Shown: in pieces, positions 10,601 to 17,810 of the stretch
How the letters are laid out: each line of letters begins with the position of its first letter
Numbering within the stretch: position 1 is the first letter of the stretch
NCBI GenBank assembly: GCA_029865835.1
Contig: JARXAL010000101.1
Location: 1-33,812, forward strand
Reading direction: 5' to 3'
From: Verrucomicrobiaceae bacterium
GTDB taxonomy: Bacteria; Verrucomicrobiota; Verrucomicrobiia; Verrucomicrobiales; Verrucomicrobiaceae
DNA: 33,812 nucleotides
Notes under the pieces: model-generated
What the model saw: the letters and a program-made list of their open reading frames with translations, nothing else
What the model was told of the DNA's origin: nothing
Database searches by the model: none
Made by a program: the position numbers and the translations under genes

Positions 10601-11680
10601 AAAGGTGCTAAGAAGGGAAAAGGTAACGCACAAGTGGCGGCAGCACCAACTGCCATCGCCCCCCTTCCCGGTTCCGTCCGCTTCCCCGACAACACTACCC
10701 TCGACCCATCCAACAAAGCCTTCACCCTCGAACTCTGGGTTCTCCCAGACCAACCGAGCGGAACCTTGATCTGCTATGGTGGCCCCCAGCAAGGAATCGC
10801 CCTTGATCTTAGCGACAGAAAGCCCCGCTTCCACATCCGAGCCAATAGCCAGCTCACCACCATCATAGCCAAAGAACCCATCGGTGAAGGTTGGAGCCAC
10901 ATCGCCGCCACCGTGAGCGAAGACAAAGCCATGCGCATCTTTGTCAACGGCCTTCAGGTTGCTGAAGGCACAGCGTCTAGTCTGCTAACCAGCAAACCCA
11001 AGCGACCCTTCTATCTCGGCAATGGAGAGGGTGTAGCCGAAGGCACCGCCTCACCTTACTCCGGTCTCGTTGACCAATTCGCCTATTATACCCAGGCTCT
11101 AACTCCATCAGAAATTGAAGCCCGATTCTCCTCTCCAGATGTCTCACCGAACAAAGCTGTTCTCTTCTGTAACTTCGACAATGGCGATTCACGTGATAAC
11201 TCCCCAACTGGAGCCCATGGCATTGGAGCTGGCATCGAAAGCGGCAAAGGCAAAGTCGGCGGTGCCGTCTGGTTCAAAGCCAAAACGATCGCCAAAGGTG
11301 GCAAAGCAGGTAAAGGAGAGAAATCGTCTGGCAGTTTCGTCAAGCATACTTGGGACCGCTTCGTCCCCATCGTCGCCCGCAGCATGGCCCTCGCCGGCAA
11401 TACGATCCTCGTTGGTGGCCCACCTGACATGATCGACGAAGAGTATGCCTTCGAACGTCTCGCCGCCCGCGATCCCGCTATCCTTGAGGAACTCAAAGAA
11501 CAAAACGCTGCGATCGAAGGCAACCGCGGTGCCAAAATGTGGGCCGTCAATGTCGAAACCGGCGAGCAATCAACCGGTCTCGATCTCACCGCACCTCCCG
11601 TCTGGGACGGCATCATCTCCGCCAACGGTCAAATCTTTATCTCTACCGTCGACGGCAAACTGCAGTGCTTCGGCAAGTAA
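7637..11680 (+). CDS. Giant secreted PQQ-like beta-propeller protein with methyltransferase-like head and LamG domain
   Basis: 1347 aa. Order of parts: signal peptide (1 to ~24, LLLFAALSLALSASGESA); a Rossmann/methyltransferase-like region (~28-150) in which the SAM-binding glycine loop reads VHVGSTDAQL and looks degenerate; the block KRMQWVGNPRWSRHHDRMSS typical of planctomycete and verrucomicrobial PQQ proteins; a long series of PQQ/WD-type blades with GxxLWK or GxxVWK ends (GTILWKKD, GKVLWKKE, GALVWKFQ); a Lys/Gly-rich linker (~973-995); a LamG/concanavalin-like domain (~1013-1170, FTLELWVLP and WSHIAATVSED); a second K/G-rich linker (~1216-1230); and a last blade. It is probably periplasmic or surface-located and may bind carbohydrate through LamG. 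Whether PQQ is bound is unknown. From here rightwards third codon positions are strongly C-biased on the + strand. Confidence 0.88.
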   Translation: MRCQSNPHLLLFAALSLALSASGESAANLLSQVGVKGGLIVHVGSTDAQLTTSLRANASYQVQALTRDPATLASLRKGIGAAYGPVAADLLTTPHLPYIENLVNCLVVEDPQISRQEIDRVLVPNGVALIKTGDSWEKIVKPRPSEMDEWTHYAYDSKGNLTSKDTLVGPPKRMQWVGNPRWSRHHDRMSSVSAKVSSGGRLFYIMDEGSRISILMPAKFMLIARDAFNGTILWKKDIPEWSTHLWPLKSGPTQLTRRLVSIGDKVYVTLGISAAVTCLDAATGEVIREYPETKGTEEIIVRNGALYALVNPNADRLNQEFAVKAQSDQSRVTTEFNWDGKPRQFYAIEADSGKVLWKKEDRIAPITLCLDDTRIVYYNGDGLTCLDTKTGAPKFADTPTKRRALYEFNFAPRVLLHGDVILYAGGDGSEKALNADTGKEIWVAPHEKSGYRSPEDLIVAQGLVWNAGTTNGNQTGEYTGRDILTGEIKKQFYPDVPEGTYWFHHRCYQAKATEKYIMPSRTGIEYVDMEKQHWDLHHWVRGACLYGVLPANGLTYAGPHNCACYPEAKLDGLAVLAPAPRYPMPPHTPDNQRLIQGPAFSQTIDEKEASPGDWPTYRGDNARSGHAKSDLRKDLSLAWEVQLTPPLSASISAGGLTYVSEVDKHTLHAITTTTGKTAWTFIAGGRIDSPPTYSKGRVFFGGKDGFVYCLRATDGALVWKFQASPSQLTHCAWEMMESVWPVHGSVLVENDLVSFVSGRSCFLDEGLWFYRLDAKTGEMKVKEHYDDRDPDTGGSLNDRHKTLQMPVASNDILSSDGKWTFLRTQKIGADGKRIEIGPISGDFDKQGGAHKGDGQHLFAPMGFLDDSNFHRSYWVYGKSFAGGHGGYYQAGKYAPAGRVLVHDDKNVYSYGREAQYYKWTTTMEHTLYSTPKDAAAEAFAHDDAITARKGNSVLLDAQGKPLSLDLAAQADPHNESKGKAKSTGKGGAKGAKKGKGNAQVAAAPTAIAPLPGSVRFPDNTTLDPSNKAFTLELWVLPDQPSGTLICYGGPQQGIALDLSDRKPRFHIRANSQLTTIIAKEPIGEGWSHIAATVSEDKAMRIFVNGLQVAEGTASSLLTSKPKRPFYLGNGEGVAEGTASPYSGLVDQFAYYTQALTPSEIEARFSSPDVSPNKAVLFCNFDNGDSRDNSPTGAHGIGAGIESGKGKVGGAVWFKAKTIAKGGKAGKGEKSSGSFVKHTWDRFVPIVARSMALAGNTILVGGPPDMIDEEYAFERLAARDPAILEELKEQNAAIEGNRGAKMWAVNVETGEQSTGLDLTAPPVWDGIISANGQIFISTVDGKLQCFGK

Positions 11681-11749
11681 TCGATCCAAACTCCGAAATC
11701 CAAGGCCCTTCCGGTTGTCGAAAATCTCGTCACCCGGTGTGTCGAACAG

Positions 11750-12331
11750 TCATTGACCAGACACTTCCAAGAACTGTACCGCATCAGCAATCACCACCTT
11801 GTCCGCTTCAGTTCCATCGTTCGAAATTCGCACCCACCCTGTGCGTCCAGAGTCAAATTGAAACACTCCAAGACTCCGGAACAATCGACCATGCTCCGGC
11901 TCCTTTTGTTGATTGATCCGAATGGTTACCTCTCCATTCGCATGCCGGATCGTTACCGGAGTTCGGGTGGATCGCCGCACATTGTAACAATGAGCGATGC
12001 GCACCTCGTATCGCCCTGACTGGGGAATCTCAGGCGTAAACGTTACAGACTTGAATCCCTTGCCAGCCTTCAAATCATGCAAGTATCCAAGACCGACGTA
12101 AGGTGGCGTGTGAGTTGAGTATTGCCACGCTCCCACCAAGTCCGCCGCCATCTCATCCACAACGATCCCAGGCAGCTTCTTCTGATCTGGAATCACAAAA
12201 GGCACCATCTCGGGCCGATCGACCTCACCCGGCCGAAGGATACTCTCAAGCGCTTGCGGATGCCTCTGCAACGAATCTGCGGCAACAACGCCCACTAGCC
12301 AGGAAAAACCCCCGATCGCCACCCACCTCAC
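11750..12331 (-). CDS. Secreted golvesin/xanthan-lyase-like domain protein
   Basis: 193 aa with a GTG start. The GTG overlaps the TGA of the upstream aldo/keto reductase gene by 4 bp (GTGA), which fixes the start and points to translational coupling. The N-terminus is a signal peptide ([20 protein letters not shown]). Residues ~65-190 resemble the golvesin C-terminal-like or xanthan lyase carbohydrate-binding-like beta-sandwich: [38 protein letters not shown], and [12 protein letters not shown] at the end. In other proteins this domain is attached to FAD oxidoreductases or lyases; here it stands nearly alone. It is the last gene of the operon and is convergent with the PQQ protein across 69 bp. 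The role is likely binding at the cell surface, by inference. Confidence 0.75.
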   Translation of the reverse strand: MRWVAIGGFSWLVGVVAADSLQRHPQALESILRPGEVDRPEMVPFVIPDQKKLPGIVVDEMAADLVGAWQYSTHTPPYVGLGYLHDLKAGKGFKSVTFTPEIPQSGRYEVRIAHCYNVRRSTRTPVTIRHANGEVTIRINQQKEPEHGRLFRSLGVFQFDSGRTGWVRISNDGTEADKVVIADAVQFLEVSGQ

Positions 12332-13371
12332 AACCGCCTCAATCCGTCTTCCGTCATCGGATTCGGGATTGCCTCATCAATGGCATCAATTCTTGCTAGC
12401 ACCTCCGCGCTCAGCACCAAATCCTTTGCCTCCAGACTCTCGTTCAATTGAGCAACAGTCGTCGCTCCAATGATCGTCGACGCCACAAAATCATGCTGCT
12501 TGCTCCAAGCCACCGCCAAAGCTGTAACGGACACGCCGATATCACGTGCCACCTCTTGCAATCTCAAAGCGGTCTCCAGGGTCCGCTCATTCACAAAACG
12601 GCGTGCCATCTTTTGCTGCCTCGGTCCCCCCGCTTTCAGATAATCAGTAAACCGCGCCCCAGGAGGTAAAGCCCCGTCATTATACTTCCCCGTGAGCACA
12701 CCTCCACCCAAGGGTGAATAGGGCAGCAAACTCACCCCTTCCTGCCGACACACCTGCGCCAGTTCATTTTCACAGCGTCGGTTGATCAGTGAGAAATTGT
12801 TCTGCACCGTATCAAATCGTTGCAACCCATGCTTCTCAGCCTCCCAAAGATTTTTCATCAACCCCCAAGACGTTTCATTGCTCGCCCCGATCGCGCGCAC
12901 TTTGCCCTCTTCCACCAGGCGGGTAAGCACTTCAAGAATGTCTTCCTGTCTTGCGCCATGGTCAGGCCAGTGGGTCTGATACAAATCCAGATAGTCCGTC
13001 TGCAATCGTCTCAACGAGTCCTCACACGCCCTCATGATTTGCCGCCGATCCAACGCTGTTAAACCATGCCGAATCTCAGGCCTGAACCAGCCATGACCAG
13101 GCCCTGTGACCTTCGACGCCAGAATAATCCGGTCACGACACCCTCTCGCCTTCAACCACTTGCCCACAATCTCCTCCGTCACCCCAAACAATTTCGCGCT
13201 CGGTGGCACCGGATACATCTCTGCTGTGTCAAAAAAATCGATTCCTGTCTCCACCGCCCGATCCATCATCGCAAAAGACTCCGACTCATTTGACTGCAAC
13301 CCGAAGGTCATTGTCCCCAGACAAATGTCGGTCACCACCAACCCGCTTCTGCCAAGTCTCTTTCGATTCAT
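12328..13371 (-). CDS. Aldo/keto reductase, Tas-like
   Basis: A 347-aa NADPH-dependent (beta/alpha)8-barrel oxidoreductase of the cytoplasm. The catalytic tetrad is visible: D48 and Y53 in [13 protein letters not shown]87 in ILASKV and H134 in YQTHW. The AEMYPVPP stretch and the QNNFSLINR segment are close to E. coli Tas. The NADP-binding end is present as [12 protein letters not shown]. Length is normal for the family. It lies between a Dabb-family gene (21 bp upstream) and the golvesin-domain gene (4-bp overlap downstream), so the three are probably co-transcribed. Substrate is unknown; the operon partners suggest a small aldehyde or sugar-derived carbonyl, which is inference only. Confidence 0.92.
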   Translation of the reverse strand: MNRKRLGRSGLVVTDICLGTMTFGLQSNESESFAMMDRAVETGIDFFDTAEMYPVPPSAKLFGVTEEIVGKWLKARGCRDRIILASKVTGPGHGWFRPEIRHGLTALDRRQIMRACEDSLRRLQTDYLDLYQTHWPDHGARQEDILEVLTRLVEEGKVRAIGASNETSWGLMKNLWEAEKHGLQRFDTVQNNFSLINRRCENELAQVCRQEGVSLLPYSPLGGGVLTGKYNDGALPPGARFTDYLKAGGPRQQKMARRFVNERTLETALRLQEVARDIGVSVTALAVAWSKQHDFVASTIIGATTVAQLNESLEAKDLVLSAEVLARIDAIDEAIPNPMTEDGLRRL

Positions 13372-13392
13372 TGCTCCAACCTTTCTGTGACT

Positions 13393-13701
13393 TCAGGTCA
13401 ACGGCTCACTATCATAAACAATCACTTCAGCAAAGAACGACTTACACGTCTTAACAAAGCGCTGATGATCAGGGCATGGTCCTTGATAAAACTCGTGGTC
13501 TGCCATGGTCTTGAACTCCAAAATCAACGAGTAGTCGAATGAGTGATCGGTCACAGGCCGCTCTTCCGTCTTGGCAGGTGTCCCAACAAATCCAGAAGCC
13601 AGATAGGAAATCTGCGGCAACCTCAACAACTCGGACTCAAACAAGGAACGTTGTTCCGCCGAAAGATCATCTTTTAACCAAAAATACACAGTATGGATCA
13701 T
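13393..13701 (-). CDS. Dabb (stress-responsive alpha/beta-barrel) domain protein
   Basis: A 102-aa dimeric ferredoxin-like protein. I chose the ATG at 13701, because the family begins with M-[IV]-x-H-x-V-x-F and here the protein starts MIHTVYFWLKDD. A frame extension upstream to 13737 adds 12 unlikely residues. Other family marks are the LIL-F segment (YSLILEFKTMADHEFYQ) and the HQRFV motif near the end. Dabb proteins bind or convert small hydrophobic or polyketide-like molecules, or have unknown stress roles. It is first in the operon with the Tas-like reductase. The 250 bp upstream (13702-13951) hold no gene that I can see. Confidence 0.85.
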   Translation of the reverse strand: MIHTVYFWLKDDLSAEQRSLFESELLRLPQISYLASGFVGTPAKTEERPVTDHSFDYSLILEFKTMADHEFYQGPCPDHQRFVKTCKSFFAEVIVYDSEPLT

Positions 13702-13951
13702 GCAAGTCACCCATAGCCCGCCAAGTCGGCCCCGCAAGTGCTAGCCATACTTTTGCAGCATCCTACGCCCCCAATCTGAGATCCCCAAATACCGAGGCCT
13801 CCGTGTCCAAAGAGTCGCCAGCATCGCCTTACGCTCTCCCTGAAATCCCTTTGCCCCAAAACCCTGATGGAGTCCTTGCCCTCTTAAGATCTCCTCTCTG
13901 CTCCTTCTAACCGCTTGGGCCAGTGACCTCCTAGACTAACCCTCGTCAAAC

Positions 13952-14149
13952 CTACTTGCCAGGTCTCCGTTCATCCACCCCAATCACAAGATTGCGTTGC
14001 TTCCGCCATTCGGAGCGATGGTTAAACGCCCAATCCACGAGAGCAGCTTCGGAGCCCACATCCTTCCCTGCCTTTTCACTCATCACCCACTTGTGCCTCA
14101 TCAATTCCTCGCGTTCGCACAAAAACTCAATGTACGGCTCCGCACGCAT
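13952..14149 (-). CDS. Small protein with HKWxxSEKAGxDVG motif, unknown function
   Basis: 65 aa from the ATG at 14149; a TTG two codons earlier is possible. The protein is charged and contains EREELMRHKWVMSEKAGKDV followed by GSEAALVDW and a basic end HRSEWRKQRN. A similar H-[RK]-W-x-x-SE-x-AG-x-DVG pattern occurs, as I recall, in DUF4032-type proteins, but that link is uncertain. The frame is open further upstream (encoding WADQLPFVLL) to a TGA, with no ATG there, so the true start may be a non-ATG codon or the gene may have lost its start. It follows the small lipoprotein gene by 42 bp on the same strand and may belong to the coiled-coil operon. Confidence 0.55.
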   Translation of the reverse strand: MRAEPYIEFLCEREELMRHKWVMSEKAGKDVGSEAALVDWAFNHRSEWRKQRNLVIGVDERRPGK

Positions 14150-14191
14150 CAGCAAAACAAAAGGCAGTTGGTCGGCCCATCAAAAAAACGA

Positions 14192-14377
14192 CTATCGACT
14201 TTGCGGCATCATTGATCCCACTCCCGCAGCACCTTCATTCTTTGTGGGTCGATTCCAAGGCAACCCACTCAGATCGGCAGGTGGCGGAACCGCTTTCCGC
14301 CTCTTCGGCTCAGGAGATTCACATCCCATCAAGAACAAGCCGCTAAGCACAATAAGCATTGTCGAACTGATTTTCAT
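14192..14377 (-). CDS. Small lipoprotein
   Basis: 61 aa from the ATG at 14377. The N-terminus MKISSTMLIVLSGLFLMGC is a lipoprotein signal: two hydrophobic turns and a lipobox-like L-M-G-C with the lipidated cysteine at position 19. The mature part, about 43 residues, is Pro/Arg/Lys-rich, with PKRRKAVPPPADLSGLPWNR, and has no recognisable domain. It is 37 bp downstream of the second coiled-coil gene on the same strand, so it is probably part of that operon and anchored in the periplasmic leaflet of a membrane. Function unknown. Confidence 0.65.
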   Translation of the reverse strand: MKISSTMLIVLSGLFLMGCESPEPKRRKAVPPPADLSGLPWNRPTKNEGAAGVGSMMPQSR

Positions 14378-14414
14378 ATCGATCAATAGAAGTCAACACC
14401 TGGAGAAAACTCTC

Positions 14415-15200
14415 TTACTGGTAGAGGTTCTCGAGAATCACCTTATCACCAGGCGCAATAGAATATCCAGGGGTGAGCGTGTCAGTCAGAATGTTGGCAA
14501 TCGTCCTTCCTCCGCTCACAGAAAGTATGTTAATCTTTCCAATGGTCTGAGTTCCGCGAGTCACAATCAACTTGGTGCTTTCAGAGATCCCTTCAGGCTC
14601 ACCCGCATTCACCACCACAAATCCCCAGTCACTATTCACGGCAACAACCGAGAAAGACATGCTATTCCGCTCGAACGCCTTCTGCCGATCTTCTTTCTTC
14701 CGGGCAAGGTTATCCACCGCGCGCTGCACCGCCGCCACTTTGGACATTTCGGCATCGACCTCCGTCTGCTTGCTCTCAGACTTGGCTTTCAACTCAGCAA
14801 TGCCCTGCTTGATCCGGTTGAGATCCTCTTGCAACGTCTCAGGCTTAACATCTGGCGGAAGCAACTCAAGCTCCTTCTTCATCTCGGCAAGCTTTGCATT
14901 GCTTGAATCCAGATCCGCCTGGGCACGCTTCGTCTCACTTTCAGCTTGCGCCATCTTGAGCTTCTGTGCTTTCAATTTCTCAGCTTCAACATCCAACTCA
15001 CCCTGAACCCGGGCCACATCCGCAATGGTTTGATTGATAGAATCAACGATTCCATTCACCAACCCCTGCTCTGTCTTAATGTTTTTGTGAATTGTAGCCT
15101 TCGACTCGCGAGTCGCGGCAAAAGTGCGGCCATTTTGATAGGCAAAAAACGACGCAACGCCCATCAGGACGGCACTCAGAATGAATAGAACTTTAATCAT
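14415..15200 (-). CDS. Membrane-anchored coiled-coil protein, paralogue 2
   Basis: 261 aa. One N-terminal transmembrane or uncleaved signal segment (IKVLFILSAVLMGVASFFAY), then a long coiled coil (about 35-175) rich in Lys, Glu, Ala and Gln, with a Pro-containing break near 114-119 (LLPPDV), then a compact beta-rich C-terminal domain (about 180-261). That domain has DWGFVVVN at 191-198 and ends in a PGDKVILENLYQ segment. It shares the same architecture and C-terminal motif pattern with the gene 50 bp upstream, so the two arose by duplication. Projection from the inner membrane into the periplasm is likely. I do not recognise a named family; an SH3-like or FlgT-like fold for the C-terminal domain is a guess. 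Confidence 0.8.
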   Translation of the reverse strand: MIKVLFILSAVLMGVASFFAYQNGRTFAATRESKATIHKNIKTEQGLVNGIVDSINQTIADVARVQGELDVEAEKLKAQKLKMAQAESETKRAQADLDSSNAKLAEMKKELELLPPDVKPETLQEDLNRIKQGIAELKAKSESKQTEVDAEMSKVAAVQRAVDNLARKKEDRQKAFERNSMSFSVVAVNSDWGFVVVNAGEPEGISESTKLIVTRGTQTIGKINILSVSGGRTIANILTDTLTPGYSIAPGDKVILENLYQ

Positions 15201-15250
15201 GGGAGAAATGAGGGATTGGCAGGAAGCAAAAAAGGAAATCAGTTCGAAGG

Positions 15251-15451
15251 TTATTTGAAGGGATCAGAAGCCGGCGCAGGTGTCGTTCCCCCAGCAGGAG
15301 GAGCCGCTGGCGCTGCGCCAAATGGGTCAGAAGCAGGCACGGCTGGCGCGGCACCATCCATGGCTGGCGCCGCCGGAGCAGCTCCGAAAGGATCCGAAGC
15401 AGGCGCAGCTGGCGCCGCACCACCCATTGCCGGCGCACCAAATGGATCACT
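15251..15451 (-). repeat. Degenerate tandem repeat encoding SDPFG(A/P-rich) units
   Basis: Within the 3' end of paralogue 1 (residues 291-356). Units start at SDPF and have lengths of 18, 22 and 21 residues, followed by a final SDPFK. At DNA level the GGATC or GGGTC anchor recurs at + strand 15261, 15324, 15390 and 15444 (spacings 63, 66 and 54 bp). The unequal unit lengths suggest slippage or recombination, so copy number may vary between strains. Confidence 0.85.
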
Positions 15452-16321
15452 GGTAGCTGGTGGAGTAGTGGGAATCGGCTGTGCGGCTGGTGCTGCTGTC
15501 TCCTCAGTGGTGGGCTTTTTAACAGGGCCACCCTTGTCGACCGCTGGCTGGTCAGCCGTAGCCACCACCATATCGCCTGACCGAATCACATTCCCCTCAA
15601 CCAGACTGCCCTTAACAACGTCAGCCACTGAAATCAACGGTTCCACGTTCTTCACTTTGAGCTTAGCAATCACGTCCTTCCCTCTCTTAACCTCAAGCAG
15701 CGCGTTTGCAAATACCCCACCATTGTTCCCCTTATTCAGCACCACAAAACCCCACTCATCGAACACACCCGACACACGAGCACTGAAGTCAGCTTCAACA
15801 ACACCCTTCCGAACCCGCTCTTCAGTCGCCTCATAAGATGCCACCGCTCCCTTCAGCTCTGCCAATTTGTTCTGAGCTTGAGACAAGGCCTGCTCCTTGT
15901 TAGCCACTTCGCCTTCGGCAGCCAATTGATCCTTTTTGAGGGCCTCAATCTGTGCAATCAGACCCTTAATGTCACCCGCATCCTTGATCTTGGCATCAAG
16001 AACACTGACTTGCTGACTCACCTGCTCCAAGTTGGTCTTCAGCAGCGCCAACGCCGCCTCTTTCTCTTGAGCTTCAGCGGAAACCTTCACCACATCTTCC
16101 TTGGCTTGATCCCGGTCCTTCTCAATCTGGGCCAACTGAGCCTTCTTCCGCTCCTGAGCCTCCTCACCCTCCTTTTTGCGGTCAAGAAGCTGCTGTTGGT
16201 TGGTCTCGGCGCGGGCCAGCAACTCCTTCTCAATCTTAACTTTTTTGGAGTTATCGAATGCGAAAAAAGCTGAGCCGGCCAGGCACAGGGCGGTGATACT
16301 AGACAAAATCTTCCAAACCAT
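15251..16321 (-). CDS. Membrane-anchored coiled-coil protein with DPF-repeat tail, paralogue 1
   Basis: 356 aa. One N-terminal membrane segment (residues 4-22), a coiled coil of about 140 residues (28-172) with heptad-like Lys/Glu/Gln/Ala composition, and a C-terminal domain (about 178-256) with EWGFVVLN at 189-196 and an SGDMVV end, matching paralogue 2. Unlike its partner it continues into a low-complexity Ala/Pro/Gly tail (residues 257-356), in which SDPFG occurs three times and SDPFK ends the protein. It is first in the likely operon, and a plausible promoter and a palindrome lie just upstream (16340-16388). A cell-envelope scaffolding role is inferred; no enzyme motif is present. Confidence 0.8.
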   Translation of the reverse strand: MVWKILSSITALCLAGSAFFAFDNSKKVKIEKELLARAETNQQQLLDRKKEGEEAQERKKAQLAQIEKDRDQAKEDVVKVSAEAQEKEAALALLKTNLEQVSQQVSVLDAKIKDAGDIKGLIAQIEALKKDQLAAEGEVANKEQALSQAQNKLAELKGAVASYEATEERVRKGVVEADFSARVSGVFDEWGFVVLNKGNNGGVFANALLEVKRGKDVIAKLKVKNVEPLISVADVVKGSLVEGNVIRSGDMVVATADQPAVDKGGPVKKPTTEETAAPAAQPIPTTPPATSDPFGAPAMGGAAPAAPASDPFGAAPAAPAMDGAAPAVPASDPFGAAPAAPPAGGTTPAPASDPFK

Positions 16322-16339
16322 GATGTTGTGAGTCTTTAA

Positions 16340-16388
16340 TTATTCAGGAATAAGCGTGATTTTTAGCGAGCACAGGCCTTATAGACAA
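16340..16388 (-). promoter_or_regulatory. Possible promoter and 14-bp palindromic operator for the coiled-coil operon
   Basis: On the minus strand TTGTCT (16383-16388) and TAAAAA (16360-16365) are spaced by 17 bp, each matching 4 of 6 consensus sigma-70 positions. Just downstream, near the expected transcription start, lies a perfect palindrome TTATTC-AG-GAATAA (16340-16353), 18 bp before the ATG at 16321. The -35 box abuts the rsmA stop codon. A repressor site or short hairpin is inferred from position only. Confidence 0.4.
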
Positions 16389-16389
16389 C

Positions 16390-17781
16390 TCAATTTTTCG
16401 TTTCAACCCCCGCATTACCCTCTTTTTCGAGCCAGCCTTGCCAACAAGTGCGAAATCCGCGCGCAAAATCTTGTGGCCGCGCCGCAATCCATTCACTCAC
16501 CAAGTCCGGCGAGAACCACTGACCGGTCCGAACCTCCTCCGGCGGGCACCGCACCGCCCCATCGTGCCGCGCCACATGCAGCTCTACAAACTCATTGTCC
16601 GTCCCCGGACCCGCAGGAATCTTCAAAATGCGTTCCGTCGTCTCCAGTTCGACACCCAATTCCTCCCGAATTTCCCGAATCGCCGCTTCCGCGTAATCCT
16701 CCCCACTATCCAAATGTCCCGCCGCACTGCTGTCCCACGCCAAGGGTGACACATCTTTCAAATGAGACCGCTGCTGCAAGAACACCTCCCCCCTGCGATT
16801 GAAAACAAACGCGTGCATGGCTCGGTGCCGCAACCCCAACCGATGCACCTGCCCCCTCGTTCGCTGCTCCACCACCTGATCATTCTCGTCCACCACATCA
16901 AAGACCTCCGATGCCTTTTGTCCCGCGTCAGCCTCATTTCGACCCTCATACCACCTCGTCAAATCCACCCACTGCTCGAGCGTGAGCTCCTCTGCTCGCA
17001 TCGTCTCTGGTAAACCCAACCTTTCCGCCAATGTCCCCCACTCCTCAGGCCCTGGAGGCAAAAGATTCTTCAACTGCTTTCGTCGCTGACTAAATCCCAT
17101 CTTCACCATCCGCTCAAACCCGCGCCGCTCGCAGATCGGCAATGAACCAGGATCGCGAAGGGTCAAGCGCACGACAGCCGAATCCACCTTCGGCTTCGGC
17201 ACAAAAACTTCCGGACCAACTGTCCTCAACCATTCCACATTCCAATCCCTCTGCACCAAAGCTGACAAAGCACTGCAACCACTGCTTCCCGGTTTGGCCG
17301 CCAACCGCTCACACACTTCTTTTTGCAACATGATCACGGCCCGCGCGATCGGCGTCGGAGGCGTCAAAATATGCCTCAAAATCTCACCACCAACCGAATA
17401 CGGCAAGTTCCCCACAAAGCCCACCGCCCCGTACTTAAACCAAGGGCGCAGATCAAATTGCGTCGCATCGTCCTCCAAAAGCTCGACTCCCACAGCACCC
17501 TCATAGTGCGCCCTTAACTGAGCCGCAATTTGACGATCCTTCTCAATCAGCAGCAGCTTTCCCGGACGCCCCTCCAAATGCCTTGTCAACGCCCTCAAAC
17601 CCGGACCAGCCTCAATCACCAACGCGGCACCATCCGGCTCGACTTGATCCACAATCCAACGTGCCAAGTCCTCATCCTGCAAAAAATTTTGCCCCAAACT
17701 CTTCCTTGGCGTCACCCGTTGCCCCGAAATCTGACGACTCCGACCACCGCCCACACCACTTTTAGGTTCATTGAATTTCAT
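16390..17781 (-). CDS. rsmA: RsmA/KsgA rRNA dimethyladenosine transferase fused to a Nudix hydrolase
   Basis: 463 aa, against about 270 for ordinary RsmA. Residues ~24-278 are RsmA, which dimethylates two adjacent adenines near the 3' end of 16S rRNA during small-subunit assembly: SLGQNFLQDEDLA (28-40), the SAM loop IEAGPGL (56-62), NLPY (125-128) and FVPKPKVDSAVVRL (193-206). Residues ~290-463 are a Nudix domain of the IPP-isomerase/YfcD-like type, with RLGLRHRAMHAFVF and a Nudix box exactly fitting G-x5-E-x7-RE-U-x-EE-x-G-U from G355 to V377. The linker (279-290) is short and there is no stop or frameshift. The gene lies 29 bp downstream of dnaX on the same strand, so co-transcription is likely. 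Each domain looks intact. The Nudix substrate is unknown. Confidence 0.92.
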   Translation of the reverse strand: MKFNEPKSGVGGGRSRQISGQRVTPRKSLGQNFLQDEDLARWIVDQVEPDGAALVIEAGPGLRALTRHLEGRPGKLLLIEKDRQIAAQLRAHYEGAVGVELLEDDATQFDLRPWFKYGAVGFVGNLPYSVGGEILRHILTPPTPIARAVIMLQKEVCERLAAKPGSSGCSALSALVQRDWNVEWLRTVGPEVFVPKPKVDSAVVRLTLRDPGSLPICERRGFERMVKMGFSQRRKQLKNLLPPGPEEWGTLAERLGLPETMRAEELTLEQWVDLTRWYEGRNEADAGQKASEVFDVVDENDQVVEQRTRGQVHRLGLRHRAMHAFVFNRRGEVFLQQRSHLKDVSPLAWDSSAAGHLDSGEDYAEAAIREIREELGVELETTERILKIPAGPGTDNEFVELHVARHDGAVRCPPEEVRTGQWFSPDLVSEWIAARPQDFARGFRTCWQGWLEKEGNAGVETKN

Positions 17782-17810
17782 GCAATCAATCGGCCCAACC
17801 TATTCCGTAT

